From NCBI RefSeq assembly GCF_028702905.1, contig NZ_JAQVNX010000001.1, forward strand, positions 31,100 through 95,099: 64,000 bases of DNA. The letters run 5' to 3'. Under the pieces are notes generated by a model. It ran no database searches, was not told the DNA's origin, and saw only the letters and a list, made by a program, of their open reading frames with translations. Of this stretch, positions 63,794 through 64,000 are shown one piece after another (the first letter of the stretch is position 1; each line of letters begins with the position of its first letter). The DNA comes from Methanofollis sp. (GTDB taxonomy: Archaea; Halobacteriota; Methanomicrobia; Methanomicrobiales; Methanofollaceae). Both the position numbers and the translations under genes were made by a program.

Positions 63794-64000
63794 TCTGTAG
63801 AATCAGACATGAGTCGGGAGCACGCCCCAGGCATACCGCATGAAAATTGTTCTGAGGAGTTCGTCTGGTCAAAGTGCCTTCCCGCACGCTTGCGCCGGGG
63901 GCGCTGCCCCCAGACCCCCGGAATTACGATAGGACGGGGAAGGCAGAGGGCGAACCTTTTCTGAAGGTGATTTTGTCCTCTCCATCTCCATCATGGGGTG
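63794..64000 (-). repeat. 278-bp dispersed element, copy 3 (cut by window end)
   Basis: Right end GATTCTACAGA at 63794 (one change from GATTCTACAAA), then the element continues leftwards in minus orientation through the GC hairpin (~63895-63922) to the CCCCATGATGGAGATGGAG region at the window end. Very similar to copies 1 and 2 over the visible part; it lacks only the first ~70 bases, which lie outside. Confidence 0.75.

Overview
The window is about 64 kb of GC-rich (AT-poor in genes) archaeal DNA from a hydrogenotrophic methanogen. The evidence is a methyl-coenzyme M reductase operon (mcrB-D-G-A), methanofuran biosynthesis genes (mfnD, mfnF), a Fae-Hps fusion, a connectase (DUF2121), TBP, TFS, archaeosortase A, an intron-containing tRNA-Trp, and several giant/PAS-type signalling features. 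Protein sequences and gene neighbourhoods look like Methanomicrobiales, probably near Methanofollis/Methanoculleus; that placement is inference from recall, not from a search.

Layout. 1-5.3 kb: a partial unknown gene, a small membrane zinc-ribbon gene, mfnF and mfnD (minus strand), surE, rpiA, a winged-helix regulator and tbp. 5.3-16 kb: divergent AMP-forming (acs) and ADP-forming (acd) acetyl-CoA synthetases, an RRM protein, connectase, and a 1542-residue receiver/multi-PAS histidine kinase. 16-22 kb: a repeat-rich gap with tRNA-Leu, tfs, artA facing a CDP-alcohol phosphotransferase, arfC-sppA, and truD-pth2. 22.5-31.4 kb: geranylgeranyl reductase, the cbiMNOQ metal-uptake operon, gyrB-gyrA. 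31.4-37.2 kb: a three-repeat CRISPR relic, a repeat element, and the mcr operon, which lacks mcrC. 37.6-44.4 kb: an Isf-like flavoprotein, a lipoprotein, amrS, pyrH, tRNA-Pro-nth, and a PiT phosphate transporter with its DUF47 partner. 44.4-47 kb: a decayed island containing a thiC 3' remnant, a repeat element, an AT-rich phosphoesterase, a broken ribbon-helix-helix gene and tRNA-Ala. 47-54 kb: pncB, an MTI phosphorylase/5'-deoxyadenosine deaminase pair, a P-loop protein, moaE and an acyl-CoA ligase. 54-63 kb: tRNA-Trp, fae-hps, an MBL hydrolase, glyS-hef and small conserved genes. The window ends in a second AT-rich accessory patch beside another copy of the repeat element.

The most unusual non-coding content is (i) a 278-bp dispersed element with fixed ends, present in two full nearly identical copies, one near-identical copy cut by the window end, one diverged long copy and one 54-bp end-to-end deletion derivative; (ii) a second family of hairpin-rich intergenic modules; (iii) a tRNA-Trp intron that reads as a box C/D guide RNA aimed at positions 34 and 39 of its own tRNA; and (iv) the orphan type I-E-like CRISPR relic. 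I found no complete new defence or biosynthetic system in this window.
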